A stretch of 64,000 nt of DNA from Cepaea nemoralis (GCA_014155875.1 JACEFZ010004172.1:384001-448000), one strand, 5' to 3'; shown: positions 18,814 through 30,108, counted from the first letter of the stretch. Numbers and translations: made by a program. Notes: generated from the letters alone by a model not told the origin.

Positions 18814-19880
18814 TCATAGGATAACACCACTGGTGAGCATTCCGTGCCTTTTGTTTTGGATCGACCAACGAAGCTTCGTCAATGTTTCACAATAAAATTC
18901 TGATGTTATTGTGGTCCCTAGTGTCATGAATTCCATCAAAAAAGTGCCCTTGCGGTCCCAGAACACTGCAACCATCATTTTTCTTTGCGAAAATGTTTGC
19001 TTGAATTTGTTGAGCTTGCTTGGAGAATGATTATGCACCCACTGTTCTGAATATCCCTTCGTCTCTGTATTCATGAAGTGAATACCCATGTCTCGTCCTC
19101 AGTCTGTTGATAAATGACCCCCCCCCCCCCTCCCCCCGAAAGGAACGACAAAACTGAGCCCATTATTTGAGCTTTGTTAACTTCAGTCAGCTGCTTTGGT
19201 GGTACCCACCGTGAACAGAATTGGTGGTAATCTAATCTCTCTGTGACAATACAAAACAGACTAGTCATAGGAATTTGTGGAAATTCTGTAGTTAGTTGCT
19301 TGTCCTTTACAGGACATAGCAGTAAACCTCAGCATTTTTTGACTGTTCGTGATTCCTGAGCAAGTTTACATTCAACAGTTTGCCATTCCTTTCTGAACGA
19401 CCGAATCCCATACCATTTCATAAACAACCAACGTAAGGCAGTCTTCTGCCAAATCGCCTACAGCTGAGTTTCGTACGCAGATATGTGGGATTACGAACTG
19501 CGCCCATAACCTCTTCGCCACAGAGAAAGATCTGAAATTGTGAAACAGCGCTTTCCCACTACGAATTGGTCTACTTTTTGAATGGCTCATCTGTCACACA
19601 TGAATGTCATCCAAATCCACTCTCATCATGCACATCTTAACGCCCATCTTTGAATTCCCTGCACCAACAGAACTGTCACACATGTTATCACCATAAATAT
19701 GACACAACTGACGATGAATCTTGGCCGTATTTTCCCCTTCTGCTTGAAGAAAACGAATCACACCATGAATTTCCCAGCTGGTGGGAAAGACAATAACAGT
19801 GTCCATGTTTATTCGTTTGAAATTCGTGAACCACTGAACAAATACGACTATAGGTTTATGTGTAGTGAGGTAAAAAAAAA
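18814..19880 (-). mobile_element. mariner transposon remnant interrupted by a SINE-like repeat
   Basis: The minus-strand transposase is read in three blocks. The N-terminal helix-turn-helix is at about 19860-19590 (SWEIHGVIRFLQAEGENTAK). The linker (FTISDLSL) runs to about 19520. The DD34D core is at 19286-18828 (FPQIPMTSLFCIVTERLDYH, DETWV, then FMNTETKGYSEQW and VAVFWDRKGTFLMEF). The sequence ends after GMLTSGVIL, before the second Asp region, so the 3' third is gone. Repeat family S splits it between the linker and FPQ. A C13 run at 19118-19130 also disrupts it. Mariner transposases cut and paste at TA sites; this one cannot. Confidence 0.85.
19287..19519 (-). repeat. SINE-like repeat family S inserted in mariner
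   Basis: About 233 bp lies between mariner residues DLSL and EFPQ. On the minus strand it starts TGGCGAAGAGG, contains GCAGTTCGTAATCCC (a possible relic of a pol III B box) and ends TCCTGTAAAGGACAAGCAA. The interruption of a known coding sequence defines its limits and shows it is a mobile unit. It is related to 15872-16100, 53905-54090 and 54355-54480. Confidence 0.7.
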
Positions 19881-20055
19881 ACGACTGAATGATGAAAGCA
19901 GTGAACGGCGTCGCTATGGCAACTGGTTTATTTTTACCAGCCAATTGGCGATTGATTTTGGAATAGCTCTTGTATATATGATGACAAATGCTAACATACA
20001 AAGTAAGGAGTAAGATAAGAATGTGTTTTGTTACCAGATCGTTCGTCCCTCTATA

Positions 20056-20060
<5 letters not shown>

Positions 20061-20145
<85 letters not shown>
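20061..20145. repeat. (GA)n microsatellite ending in G11
   Basis: About 75 bp of uninterrupted GA dinucleotides followed by eleven G. The serine/leucine frame across it is spurious. Confidence 0.95.
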
Positions 20146-20984
20146 ATGGAGGGAGGCAGGAATATTAGTTGGTTTGCTGTGATATAACTAATCCATGCTA
20201 TGGAATATTCATAGCTGAAAACCCAAAAGATATACAACTGTTTAACACTGTAGTAACAGGCGGCAAAAATAAAGAAATTCTCTTGAATAGTAAGAAAACA
20301 GAAACCAACAACGGCTATATAAAAGAAAAATGTACTAAGTCAATAATATAGTATCAGATTGAAGATACATGAGTTTGAAAGCAGAACAGACACTAGGACA
20401 GTGGCATGGAGGAATATCAATAAAGTTGATCCAGAAAACCGAGATCTGTGGAGATACTTGAACACCTATGTCAGTTGGCAGAGCACAAAACGATGAACCA
20501 TGATGCAAAAGATAGAAGTGCTTGGCATGAGTTGGTTGAGGGATTATGCTTCACTAGAGGATAAAAGGCAGACAAATGAAATAGTAATCTATCATTTGTG
20601 TCTTCTCCTGGAAGCATGATTTTTCAATCTTGTTGGTTACTGGCTTCTTCAAGAACTCATTGTTCTAAAAGTGTTGGCAATGGAGCAATGAATGTTGCAC
20701 ATACTTTGAGAGAATCTTATCATCAGATGTACATTAGGATAGCAGACACGAAGCATCCCATGTATGAAACTGTAGATGGTACTAAGGGACTCTGGTTGAA
20801 GAGCGACGGTCTGGAATGGCACAAGAAAGAACTATCTGTCAAGCATATGGAATGGGCAGGTCGGCACATGCAAAAGAAGGTCATATTGCTTCTCTAACAA
20901 TGAAGCACTGCACAGTTAATAGTACACTGAGCTGTGCATACCAAGAATGGACAAGGACACTTATAGAAGTGTTCATGGAACAGC
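20146..20984. other. Spacer, weak LINE-like trace
   Basis: No gene was recognised. Near 20730-20850 a plus-strand frame reads YIRIADTKHPMYETVDGTKGL. It has the spacing of the LINE-A RT C-terminus (YLRVAVDRDHPLH...KGL) but is too short to assign. Confidence 0.3.
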
Positions 20985-22245
20985 CGATAGAAGACAACTC
21001 ATACTCTCTTCTCTTCAGCGTTCCGAGCCATTGAGGTTCTTTGCTGCAGATACAATCCGTCTCCATTCGTCTCTCTGGTTGACCTTCTCTTGCCACGTTG
21101 ATTCCATGTGCTTGTAGGTCTGTATATATATTATCTCTCCACCGTCTTCTTGGTCTACCGTCATTTATTTCCTGAGTGTAAGCGAGTTTTTTCCCCCCCA
21201 TTATCTTCCATTCTTTCTATATGCCCCAGCTATTGTAGTCTATTAGCCTTCATGATACCAGTGATTAGCGGGGACTTAAACAGATAATAAATGTCTTTGT
21301 TACTTCTTCTTTTCCACTCTCCACTTTGTGTATCCCTAATGGGTCCAAAGATGCGTCTTAAAATTGTGTTCTCAAAGGTTTGAAACAAGGCTTCGTCTCC
21401 TTTCGTTGTACTCCAGGTTTCAGAGCCATACAGCACACCTGGTCTAATCAGTGTTTTGGTGTTAGAGATAGCGCATTTGATTTTAGTAGATGTTGTATTG
21501 CATAGTATACCTTATTTCCAGAATTGATTCTAGTTTGTATTTCTTCCCTTATGATGTTGGAGCAGTTGAAGATTGTACCCAGGTATTTGTATGTTTCCGT
21601 TCTTTTAATGGTCATATTATCTATTTGTATGTGTCCAGAGTTTTCAGCCATTCCTTCTCTTGAAATTACCATATATTCTGACTTATCTTGGTTGAAAACC
21701 AGCCCCATCTGTTGGGCTTTTTCCTTTAAGTGTGTCAATATTTCCAATGTCTTTTGTTCATTTTTCCCTATATCTATATCATCTGCATAACCAAGCAGCT
21801 TGGATGTTCCTCCAATATCACATTCCTCATTTACCTTCCTTACAACTTTCTCTAGAGCCAGATTGAAGAGTAGTGGTGATAGTGCATCACCCTGTTTCAA
21901 GCCAGATGTTATTTGGAAAGGGTCTGATTTCCTGCCTTTATATGTTACTATATTATAAGTATCTTCCATGCATAGTCTGGTCATGTTGATTAACTTCCTT
22001 GGTATTCCAAATTCCTGCATAGCATTCCATAGACTATTCATATGGACACTATCATAAGCCTTTTTAAAATCCACAAAATTTTTATGGAGATCTCTTTTAT
22101 ATTCCCAATTTTTCTCGGCTATTTGTCGTAAGATAAATATCTGATCTATTGTTGATCTGTTTTGTCTAAAACCCGCCTTGTAGTTACCTAATACGTCTTC
22201 TGAATATGGTTTTAGTCTATTATAAAGACAAATGGACACTGTCTA
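20985..22245 (-). pseudogene. LINE-F (RTE-like) 5'-truncated copy
   Basis: The main frame (22239-21448, 263 residues) starts inside RT at RLKPYSEDVLGNYKAGFRQ. It contains motif A FVDFKKAYDSVHMNSLW, motif B SGLKQGDALSPLLFNLALE, the catalytic LLGYADDIDIG, and YKYLGTIFNCSN. After frame changes the C-terminus continues (LYGSETWSTTKGDE at 21436, then GRPRRRWRDNIYTDLQ near 21150) and ends CSKEPQWLGTLKRREYE near 21000. The endonuclease is absent, indicating 5' truncation near 22245. The 3' end of the same family forms the 70-bp insertion at 32657-32726. Confidence 0.85.
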
Positions 22246-22599
22246 AAAAGGGGAGTTTGGTATATGCTACAACATATAGCATGAGAATGGAAGTTGATAT
22301 GACAGCCTTCTGAGCGTTGGAGGTTAGCATAGCTAGACATTTATAAGATTCCCAGAGAAAGCTTCGGAAAGTGGAAACTGCCATCTTCTAGGTGGAGTGG
22401 CTAGGATCACGTCATGTATTTTCTTTTCAGTGCATGTGCAGGACAGTAAACAGACTTTCATACGCCTATGTGTCTGTCACTGTAAAATTAAAGGCAGTCA
22501 GCATAAAACCGACCATATTACTCATAGTTGTTGCTTGGTCTTTGAAAATATATGCTCATATACACCACATCCCTAACATGCATTAATGGCATGCAAATG

Positions 22600-22815
22600 G
22601 ACATACTTTAATTTACAATTTTACAACGGTAAAATACTGATGCTGTTTTAGTAGAATTTGTATGTGTTTTTAAACATTCCAATCACATATAAAAACATTT
22701 CAAAGGCAAAATACAATTATTTCATAACATCTAAGAGATATCTGATAACACAATGAATTTCAAGTGTCAATGAATTCTTCTTATGTTTCCAACATGTGAA
22801 TTAGCATACATTCAA
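22600..22815 (-). other. EXOSC1: EXOSC1 3'UTR with ATTAAA signal
   Basis: Downstream of the EXOSC1 stop the minus strand runs about 200 bp of AT-rich sequence to ATTAAA (complement at 22607-22612), a common variant poly(A) signal. The cleavage site was not determined. Confidence 0.5.
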
Positions 22816-22940
22816 TTAAGTGTAAATGGATTGAACAAAGCTGATATACTGTGGCTGAATTTTGGCAACCTTACGAAATTCTTCACTTAATGTTTTAGGA
22901 CACTGCATCTTACTCCAGCTCAAAGGCACCATGTTGACTC
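22816..22940 (-). CDS. EXOSC1: Exosome subunit Csl4/EXOSC1, last coding exon
   Basis: The minus-strand exon follows the acceptor TTTCCAG at 22941 and ends in TAA at 22818-22816. It encodes GVNMVPLSWSKMQCPKT, then EEFRKVAKIQPQY and a short tail. This is the C-terminal zinc-ribbon-equivalent region of Csl4 (the animal family has MVPISW.EMQCP and EFRKVA). It starts in phase 1 and completes the codon G|GA left by the exon at 39899-39980. Csl4 is an S1/KH-type cap subunit of the RNA exosome, acting in nuclear and cytoplasmic 3'-5' RNA decay. The frame is open and splice sites are consensus, so this is likely the live gene and not a retrocopy. Confidence 0.93.
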
Positions 22941-23489
22941 CTGGAAATATTACAACACATTACATCATAAAGTTTCAGGGCAGAAAACTGGAATAGATGA
23001 ATAGATGCACACTATTATGAAAATGCCACAAACATTTATACTTCTATTTCCATATTTCAACTCACCAATATAACTTGTCATGTTAAGTATTAGATTCCAG
23101 ACATATTTCTTAGTGTTTATTTGGTCCAGGCTAACATAGTATATTTATATTCTTATACAGTAACTGAACCGGCAGGGAGGCCTCGAAGTTGGTGGCAACT
23201 GAGATGTGCATGACCACCAGCCATTCTGGCAATCATCAGACTGCTTCAAGATCATGGGTAAATGATGTCCATCGAAGGTGTGCTTTAATTTTCATTCCGT
23301 AAGATTCATGTTCCACGGACATTTGAATCTAATTGTCATATCAAAGCCTGTCCATGATGTCAAACTGTCCAGCATCTTCTCTCTGTGAGCATTTAATGTC
23401 TTTCAAAATATCAAGCAAGCATAGGATGGCTTGATAAGTTTAATTTTCATCACAATATTCGACAACTAGACACTATGGAGAAAAGCTTA
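22941..23489. other. EXOSC1 last intron, proximal part
   Basis: Unique-looking AT-rich sequence between the last exon and the Tigger relic. No domain, RNA gene or repeat was recognised. Confidence 0.5.
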
Positions 23490-23986
23490 GTGCAAATAGC
23501 GCAGTAGTCGAAATTTTGAGAGATGACGATGATAAAATTGTTTCTAATTTAACTATCACTGAAGAAGAAGAAATTGGTGACGATAAAGGATCAGTTCTTA
23601 ACCAAAAACCTTAGAACTAGCCTCTCAGAAGCAGAAACAATGTTATCAAAGTGCATCGACTGGTTTGAAATGCAAGAGGAAGAAAATGCAACACAGATCC
23701 TACTTCTGCGTAAGATACAGAACATCACTGCAAAGACAGAAGGAAGTAACAGATTATTTTAAAGTAACGTAGGTTAATAGTATTACAATACATTTCTGTA
23801 CATTACTACTCTTTTATTGAAGTTTACATTGATCGTTTTGTAAAATTAAATACAATATGATTGTCCTAAGCCCACAGTGAAATCACGTTACTGTACATAT
23901 GTATTAAAAGATTTCTGTTACCTGTCTATTCGGTTATCCATCACAGCCATGGTCCGAACAGTTGACAATTAATCAAAGTTTTACTG
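23490..23986 (+). pseudogene. Tigger/pogo transposase C-terminus and 3' terminal repeat
   Basis: Plus-strand residues SEAETMLSKCIDWFEMQEE and LLLRKIQNITAKTE resemble the C-terminal tail of Tigger/jerky transposases, where paired acidic helices precede a QTDYF-type ending. The element ends TTTTACTG at 23986 followed by TA. That is the complement of the CAGTAAAAC terminal repeat of Tigger elements, with TA target. The rest of the transposase is missing. A 5' end with CAGTAAAACC is found at 55598. Confidence 0.65.
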
Positions 23987-23992
23987 TACTTG
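23986..23992. repeat. Target-site duplication GTACTTG (left) of SINE-like unit
   Basis: GTACTTG recurs at 24148-24154. Confidence 0.7.
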
Positions 23993-24147
23993 CTTCTTCT
24001 TCTTCTTCTTCTTCGTTCATCCGGAGTTTTTTTTTTTCCGGACGTGATTGCGTTGTGCCTGTTTACAGCAGAGCTGCGTTCTTGCGCCGTTAGGCCGACA
24101 CATCCGACTTCTGCGGGCATTTGTTGACAGGGTTAACCTTCCCGGGG
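23993..24147 (-). mobile_element. SINE-like unit sharing the LINE-D 3' end
   Basis: This 155-bp insertion is bounded by the 7-bp direct repeat GTACTTG. On the minus strand it starts CCCCGGGAAGGTTAACCC and contains a CATCCGG-type hairpin around an A run. It ends in (GAA)n. The whole unit matches the terminal ~140 bp of LINE-D (30109-30244) and the insertion at 52955-53101. It could be a SINE mobilised by LINE-D through a shared tail, or a 5'-truncated LINE-D. Two insertions starting at the same base favour the SINE reading. Confidence 0.7.
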
Positions 24148-24213
24148 GTACTTGTTTCAGATTGTTTCCATTCATTTGAAGTTGCATTTTGGTATACAAG
24201 TTTTCTTTGTACA

Positions 24214-25282
24214 AGGGGCGTTAAGAAAGTAATGCACCACATCGTTTTTCTCAGCTAATAATGAAAATGGAAGCATGCAATTTTGCACTTCAAATATGGC
24301 ATGCCGATTGTGTGCACCAAATTGCAACCCTACTGGCAAAATAATATGGCTGCCCTAAACCATTGAAGCGTGTTAGCAACTTGCGTTATAAGCAGCGAAT
24401 TGTGATAGAATTTCTCATTGCAGAGAAGGAAACTGTTGTGAACATTCACAAACATCTACGTGATGTGTATGGAAGTTTTGCAGTCAACAGGAGCACAGGC
24501 AGTTGCTGAGTTAAGAGAATCAAAGAATCAGGAAGTGGAGATACTGAGCTGCTTGATCAGTCATGCTGTGAACGTCCAGCCACAGCCACCAACGAAGAAA
24601 TGTTGAAATGCACTCTTTCTGATTGGCGCATCATTACTCAACAATTGGTTTTACAGCTGTCAGTCAGTAATGATAGTGCAAATGCAGTTATCAAAACTCT
24701 AGAATTCTCTAAGGTTTGCAAAAGATGGGGGTCCTCAAATCTCACAAATGACCACCGACTGCAAAGGAAAGCAATTTCTTCTTAATTGTGGAGTATTTCA
24801 ATGCTGATGGAGAGAAAATCTTTGGCTAAGATTATTGCAGGTGACGAAACCTGGGCATATAATTTTGAACCAGAGACAAAAAGACAGTCAATGGAGTGGC
24901 ATCATCCGCAATCACCATGAGGAAAGAAATTCAAGACCATTCCTTCAGCTGGAAAGATCATGATCACTGTCTTTTGGGACAATGAAGGTGTGAATCTTGT
25001 GGATGTTATGCCAAAAGGAGAAACAATCAATTCGCAAGCTTACATTAAGACATTGAAAAAACTCAATCAACGCTTTTGCAGAGTTTGGCCGTACAAGAAT
25101 CCAGCAGACCTGCTTCTCCTTTACAACAATGAGCACCCTCACTCAAGTCTGGCAACACAGGAAGCAACCACCAAATTGGATTGGACTGTACTACCCCATC
25201 CACCCTATAGTCGCAATATGGCACCCTCTGATTTTCATACAGTTTGGTCAACTTAAAGATGCACTCCATGAAACAAGGTTTG
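24214..25282 (+). pseudogene. mariner, 5' part: terminal repeat and most of the transposase
   Basis: The left terminal repeat (CAAGGGGCGTTAAGAAAGTA at about 24214) follows TA. The decayed plus-strand transposase includes DETWAYNFEPETK-like residues near 24840 and MITVFWDNEGVNLVDVMPKGE (24960 on). TINSQAYIKTLKKLNQRF follows, then NEHPHSSLA in place of the HDNARPH Asp motif, and a degenerate YSPDLAPSDF-type motif (YSRNMAPSDF) near 25210-25240. It breaks at ETRF in the 13-bp target duplication (25270-25282) where LINE-D inserted. The remainder is at 30258-30494. Confidence 0.9.
25270..25282. repeat. 13-bp target-site duplication of LINE-D (left)
   Basis: GAAACAAGGTTTG is repeated exactly at 30245-30257. 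Confidence 0.95.
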
Positions 25283-25430
25283 CCCCTCTGCTGTGTGTCC
25301 ACCGTGACGAGGTAGAGGGGCTTGTGCGTCCCAATGACCCCAAGAGCTATGCCGACGGTAGCACAGCTACTGGTAGGGCCACCCATGTCGGACAGGTCAA
25401 GGGAGAGGGACCAGACGAAGAGACACACAA

Positions 25431-25666
25431 ACCTGCTGCCTTGTAGGTAGACTGGGGACAGTCAAAGGCTAGGGAAAGCACCCCAAATACATGCTTGTCG
25501 AAATCGGATGTACTGAGCCACAGGCTTGACAAAGCAGTGCAACGTGAAACCTGCTGCCTTGTAGGTAGACTGGGGACAGTCAAAGGCTAGGGAAAGCATC
25601 CCGAATAAATACTTGTCGAAATCGGATGTACTGAGCCACAGGCTTGACAAAGCAGTGCAACGTAAC
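25431..25666 (+). repeat. Two 118-bp tandem monomers in LINE-D 5'UTR
   Basis: Unit 1 is 25431-25548 and unit 2 is 25549-25666. They are almost identical, each beginning ACCTGCTGCCTTGTAGG and ending AAGCAGTGCAACGT. They lie immediately before the endonuclease Met at 25674, the position where tandem promoter monomers occur in some LINEs. Confidence 0.9.
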
Positions 25667-25673
25667 TTAATTC

Positions 25674-26942
25674 ATGATGTCACAAATCAAAATTAATCGA
25701 TATGGTGCTAATCCCGTGAAGTCCCATCAGGCGGTGATAGTGTCGGGCCCCCTGCCTCGAGGGGGTCCACCCATGACTACTGGTGGTCACCTTCCCCTGT
25801 GCTGTGGAGTCAAGGCACAGAGGAGTAGGTTAAGAGCTATTGACCAAATACCCCGGACACTCAACATACTACAGTGGAATGCCGAAGGAGTTTACAAGAA
25901 GAAAGACTCCCTAACACATCGTCTTCATAAAGATAGAATAGATGTGGCATGCATTCAAGAGACACACCTCAACGCCAATCACAAATTCTCAGTCAGAGGA
26001 TATCAGGCCACACGTTTCGACCGCGAAGGACACAAAGGAGGAGTTCTAATACTTACACGAAATACAATACCTTGCAGCGAAGTATCTGTGATCTCTGACA
26101 ACCAAACGGAAATTATAGGTGTTGACATAATGATAAAGGACGTGAAAATAAGAATCTACAATCTGTATAGCCCAGCAGATAAGGACCTTACACTCTCAAA
26201 CATGAAATAACTGACACAAACTGCATTATTGTCAGAGACTTTAATAGCCGTTCAGAAAGATGGGGATACCCAGATACTGACAAAAGAGGAGATGAATTGG
26301 AGGACTGGGAAATAGACTCAAATCTCCATCTACTCAACAAAGCGGATGACACACCGAGCTTCTACTCCAGAAGATGGCTTACCACTTCTACTCCAGACTT
26401 AGCTTTCTGCACAGGAGACATCCTCCACAAAATCGATCGCCATGTGCTGGACCAATTAGCAGGTAGTGACCACAGACCAATCAAGCTTGAAATTAATATG
26501 GAGTATGTTCCACAGGAGCAAAAGCCCTTGCCCCGCTGGAATTACAAACGAGCAGATTGGGACAGATTTGCCATACTAACAGACAAATATTGTGAAAACA
26601 TAAATACACGATATGGCAACATAAAGCAAATGGTGGAAAGTCTAAACAGAGCGATAATACAGGCAGCCACTGAGTCCATTCCAAGAGGAGCGAGGAAAAA
26701 TTACAAACCATACTGGACTGAAGAACTACAAAGTTTGGAGGACAAAGTTGAAGATGCCAGGAAGACAGCAGAGAGAGAACAAACAATTGAAGCAAACATC
26801 TCTCTCAAAGCCATCTCAGCAAAATATAAAAGAACAGTAAATCAAACAACAAGAGATTGTTGGAGGGAAAAAACAGAAAACCTGAATTTTGACAAGGGAT
26901 GGAAACAAACTATGGAAACTAGTGAAAGCCATGAACAATGAA
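25674..26942 (+). pseudogene. LINE-D endonuclease and linker
   Basis: Frame 25674-26210 gives a Pro/Gly-rich leader, then the endonuclease start LNILQWNAEGVYKKK and ACIQETHLNANHKF. GGVLILTRNTIPC and IRIYNLYSPADKD follow. After a stop near 26208 the fold continues (IVRDFNSRSERWG-like near 26230, where the usual GDFN is RDFN). The frame 26297-26941 has LAFCTGDI, QLAGSDHRPIKLEI (the histidine motif) and a basic linker. It nicks the target for reverse transcription in the nucleus. The GDFN to RDFN change and the stop suggest this copy cannot initiate its own retrotransposition. Confidence 0.85.
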
Positions 26943-29525
26943 GGACCTAGAAACAAACAAATAACAATTAAACAAGGAAATGCCTTGCTTACAGGCAAAA
27001 AGGCTGCAAATGCACTAATGGAACACTATGCAAATGCAAACCACATTGATATTACAACCGAACAGAAGAAAGCAATCAAAGACAAACAGACACATCATAG
27101 AAATACAGAGACAGCAGCAGAATATATGATGGCAAATCTAACAATGGAAGAAATGGAACAGGCAATGAATACCCTAAAAAAGAAGAAATCACCAGGAAAG
27201 GATGGAATCACAAATGAAATGCTAATAGGACTAGGCACCAAGGCAAAGAAGAAACTACTAGCAGTCCTAAATAACAGCTGGAAGAGAGGAATAGTCCCAC
27301 AGGCATGGAAGGAAGCTATACTAATACCAGTCCCAAAGAAAGGAAAAGACCTGCAAGAACCAAATGGCTATCGACCTATCAGTCTACCTAGCTGTGTAGG
27401 AAAATTAATGGAACGCATTATCAATGGCAGGCTAACATGGCATCTGGAAGAAAACAAACTCTTAACACCACACCAAGCAGGATTCAGAAAATACAGATCC
27501 ACTGAAGATCAAATAACCTATATAGCTTAGGAAATAGAGGAAGCCTTCCAAGAGAAAAAGCACACACTAGCAGTCTGGATAGATTTAGAAAAAGCATTTG
27601 ATAAAGTATGGAAGGAAGGACTGAAAGTAAAACTGCAAAACATGCATGTTTGTGGACAAATGTATAAATGGATCAGCCACTACCTTGAGAACAGAACTGC
27701 CAGGACAAAAGTACAAGGACAAACAAGCAAAATGATGCTGCTGGAGCAAGGTGTCCCCCAAGGAGGAGTTCTTTCACCAACATTATTCCTAGCATATATA
27801 AATGACATCACAGAAAATTTTCCAGCCAGAGTACACACATCCTCCTTTGCAGATGACCTAGCCATATGGACATCTGAAGAATATATTAGTACAGCTAACA
27901 GCAGAATACAGCAAGCCTTATTAGCACTAGAGGACTGGTCAAAATCATGGCTAGTGAAGATAAGTGAGGAGAAAACAACATGCACAGTGTTCTCCCTCTC
28001 AAATAAAACTCAGCAACCTAAGCTGGTATTGAATGGAAAAATATTGCGCCATGAAGAAAATCCAAACTATCTAGGAGTCACCTTTGATCGTCGCCTGACA
28101 TGGAAGACACAGGTTGAGAAAAATCGAACAAGAGCAAGGCAGAGAATGGCAATCATGAAAAAGCTTGCTGGTACAACGTGGGGAGCAGATGAGAAAGTTC
28201 TCAAGAAGTTATATACTGGACGGGTGAGGCCAGTACTGGAATATGGCATTGCAGCTTGGGCAACAGCAGCTAAGTCAAACTTTAACAAAATAAGTAGAGT
28301 CCAAAACCAAGGAATGCGAATCATAACTGGAAGCCTGAAGACAACGCCTATTAATGAACTAGAAAAGATCACTTGTTTACAACCAATGCAGGATAGAAGA
28401 GATAGCAGAGCCCAGCAACAAGCAGAAAAATTTAGAAGATTGACAGACCACCCTATGTACAACAGATTTAATGGTTTTGGAAAGGGAAGACTGAAGCGTA
28501 GCAACTTTGTAGAAACTGCAAAACGAAGGATTAGGGCAGATCCTATATTTAACATATCAACAGTCAAGCCCATACACAATGCACACAAGTTCCCAGATTG
28601 GAGACAGCAGCAACTGCCTGAGATGATAGAAAACATTCCTGGTATTGAGAAAAAGAACACTCAGCATGAAACCGAAAGAAGAGAAATAACCCTAAACTAC
28701 ATAAAAGAACATTACCCAAGCAGGAATTGGACCCATGCATATACAGATGGATCAGCCAAAAATTCAATAGAGAATGGAGGAGGAGGAATTCTCCTAAATT
28801 TAAAAAATGGAGTGAAAAAAACACATTCAATGGCAACTGGAAAATTTTCAAGTAACTTCAAAGCGGAGGTAGAGGCTTTGAAAACTGCAGCAGAAATGCT
28901 CCTGATGGAGGAAAATAAAGAGAAGCAAATAGCTATCTTCACAGATGCAAAGTCAGCTGTCTCAATACTCAAGAGCAATAACAGCACAGAACTAACTGAC
29001 CTAAGAGCAGCACTCCATGGTCTATGCCAGAAATCCAAAAAAGTTGTAATACAGTGGATCCCATCACATTGCAGTATACCTGGAAACGAAGAGGCTGACA
29101 GACTGGCAAAAGAGGGCGGACGACTACCACAGCCTGACATAGACATAACCTATAATGAGGCAAAGAGGTTGATAAAAAGCACTTATAGAACCAAATGGGA
29201 ATCTGAGCATCCAGGCCATCAGAAGGATGATGCATATTACAAACTCGACCGAAGAGAACAAGTAGCAATCTTCAGACTCCGCACAGGACATAACAGGCTG
29301 AAATACCACTTGTTCAATAAACTAAAGATAGGAGATACTAATGAATGTAATTGTAGAACTGGAAAAATGACAGCAAAACATTTGCTGCAGGATTGCCCAA
29401 CGTATGCAGAACAGAGAAAGATATTTTGGCCCACACCTGCTTCATTTGAGGACAAGCTCTATGGAGATATCAACAAGCTCAAGTTGACCGCAGCTTACTT
29501 TAACTACATACAGGTTGACATTTAA
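26889..29525 (+). pseudogene. LINE-D reverse transcriptase and RNase H
   Basis: One frame from 26889 to 29525 is broken only by TAG at 27528-27530. RT shows SPGKDGITNEML, PNGYRPISLPSCVGK, motif A WIDLEKAFDKVW and motif B QGVPQGGVLSPTLFLAYIND. The catalytic box is SSFADDLAIW, followed by NYLGVTFDRRLTW. RNase H follows: AYTDGSAKNS, a Glu in FKAEVEAL, IFTDAKSAV and IPSHCSIPGNEEADRLA. A C-terminal Cys motif reads CNCRTGKMTAKHLLQDC, the zinc-binding tail of this LINE group. It overlaps the end of the endonuclease frame, consistent with one original ORF2 broken by a frameshift. Confidence 0.93.
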
Positions 29526-29560
29526 AGGTGCATGAAGACCCAGAGGCATGAAATGAAATA

Positions 29561-29830
29561 TTGCTTGGATAGCAAATCCATTATGTGGAAAGTCCAAATC
29601 GAAAGCTCGCTGTGTGGGCTTCATAAAAGGTGGAAAAGTGTCCTAGTGGCACGAAATGGAATATTGCTTGATAGCAAATCCATTACGTGGAAAGTCCGAA
29701 TCAAAAGCCCATTGTGTGGGCTTCATAAAAGGTGGAAAAGTGTCCTAGTGGCATGAAATGGAATATTGCTTGGATAGCAAATCCATTACGTGGAAAGTCC
29801 GAATCGAAAGCTCACTGTGTGGATGTCATC
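29561..29830 (+). repeat. ~102-bp tandem repeats in LINE-D 3'UTR
   Basis: TTGCTTGG(A)TAGCAAATCC recurs at 29561, 29664 and 29766, giving about 2.6 units of 102-103 bp. The minus-strand LINE-D copy shows the same arrangement at about 61228-61520, so the array predates both copies. Confidence 0.9.
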
Positions 29831-30108
29831 TGCAGACTGCATACTTCTGGTTTCCGGAAGAACAGCCTATGGTGAACGGAAGGCCCAATATACGGAAGTG
29901 AGGCTAAGCAGCCATGTGCAGGACGTGACGATTCCTTGGGTGAGCCCAGTACCAGAGCGCTATGTATCGGCTCTGCAAGTATGGAAGCCTCCTTGGATGG
30001 CGGGGAATGCCCATGGTCTGCCCCTGCCTTCCCTTGAGGGCTGACCAGGATCTTTGGCTGTTCTATATGGACCAGCTGGGATGGGGGATAACACCACAAC
30101 AGTGAGAG

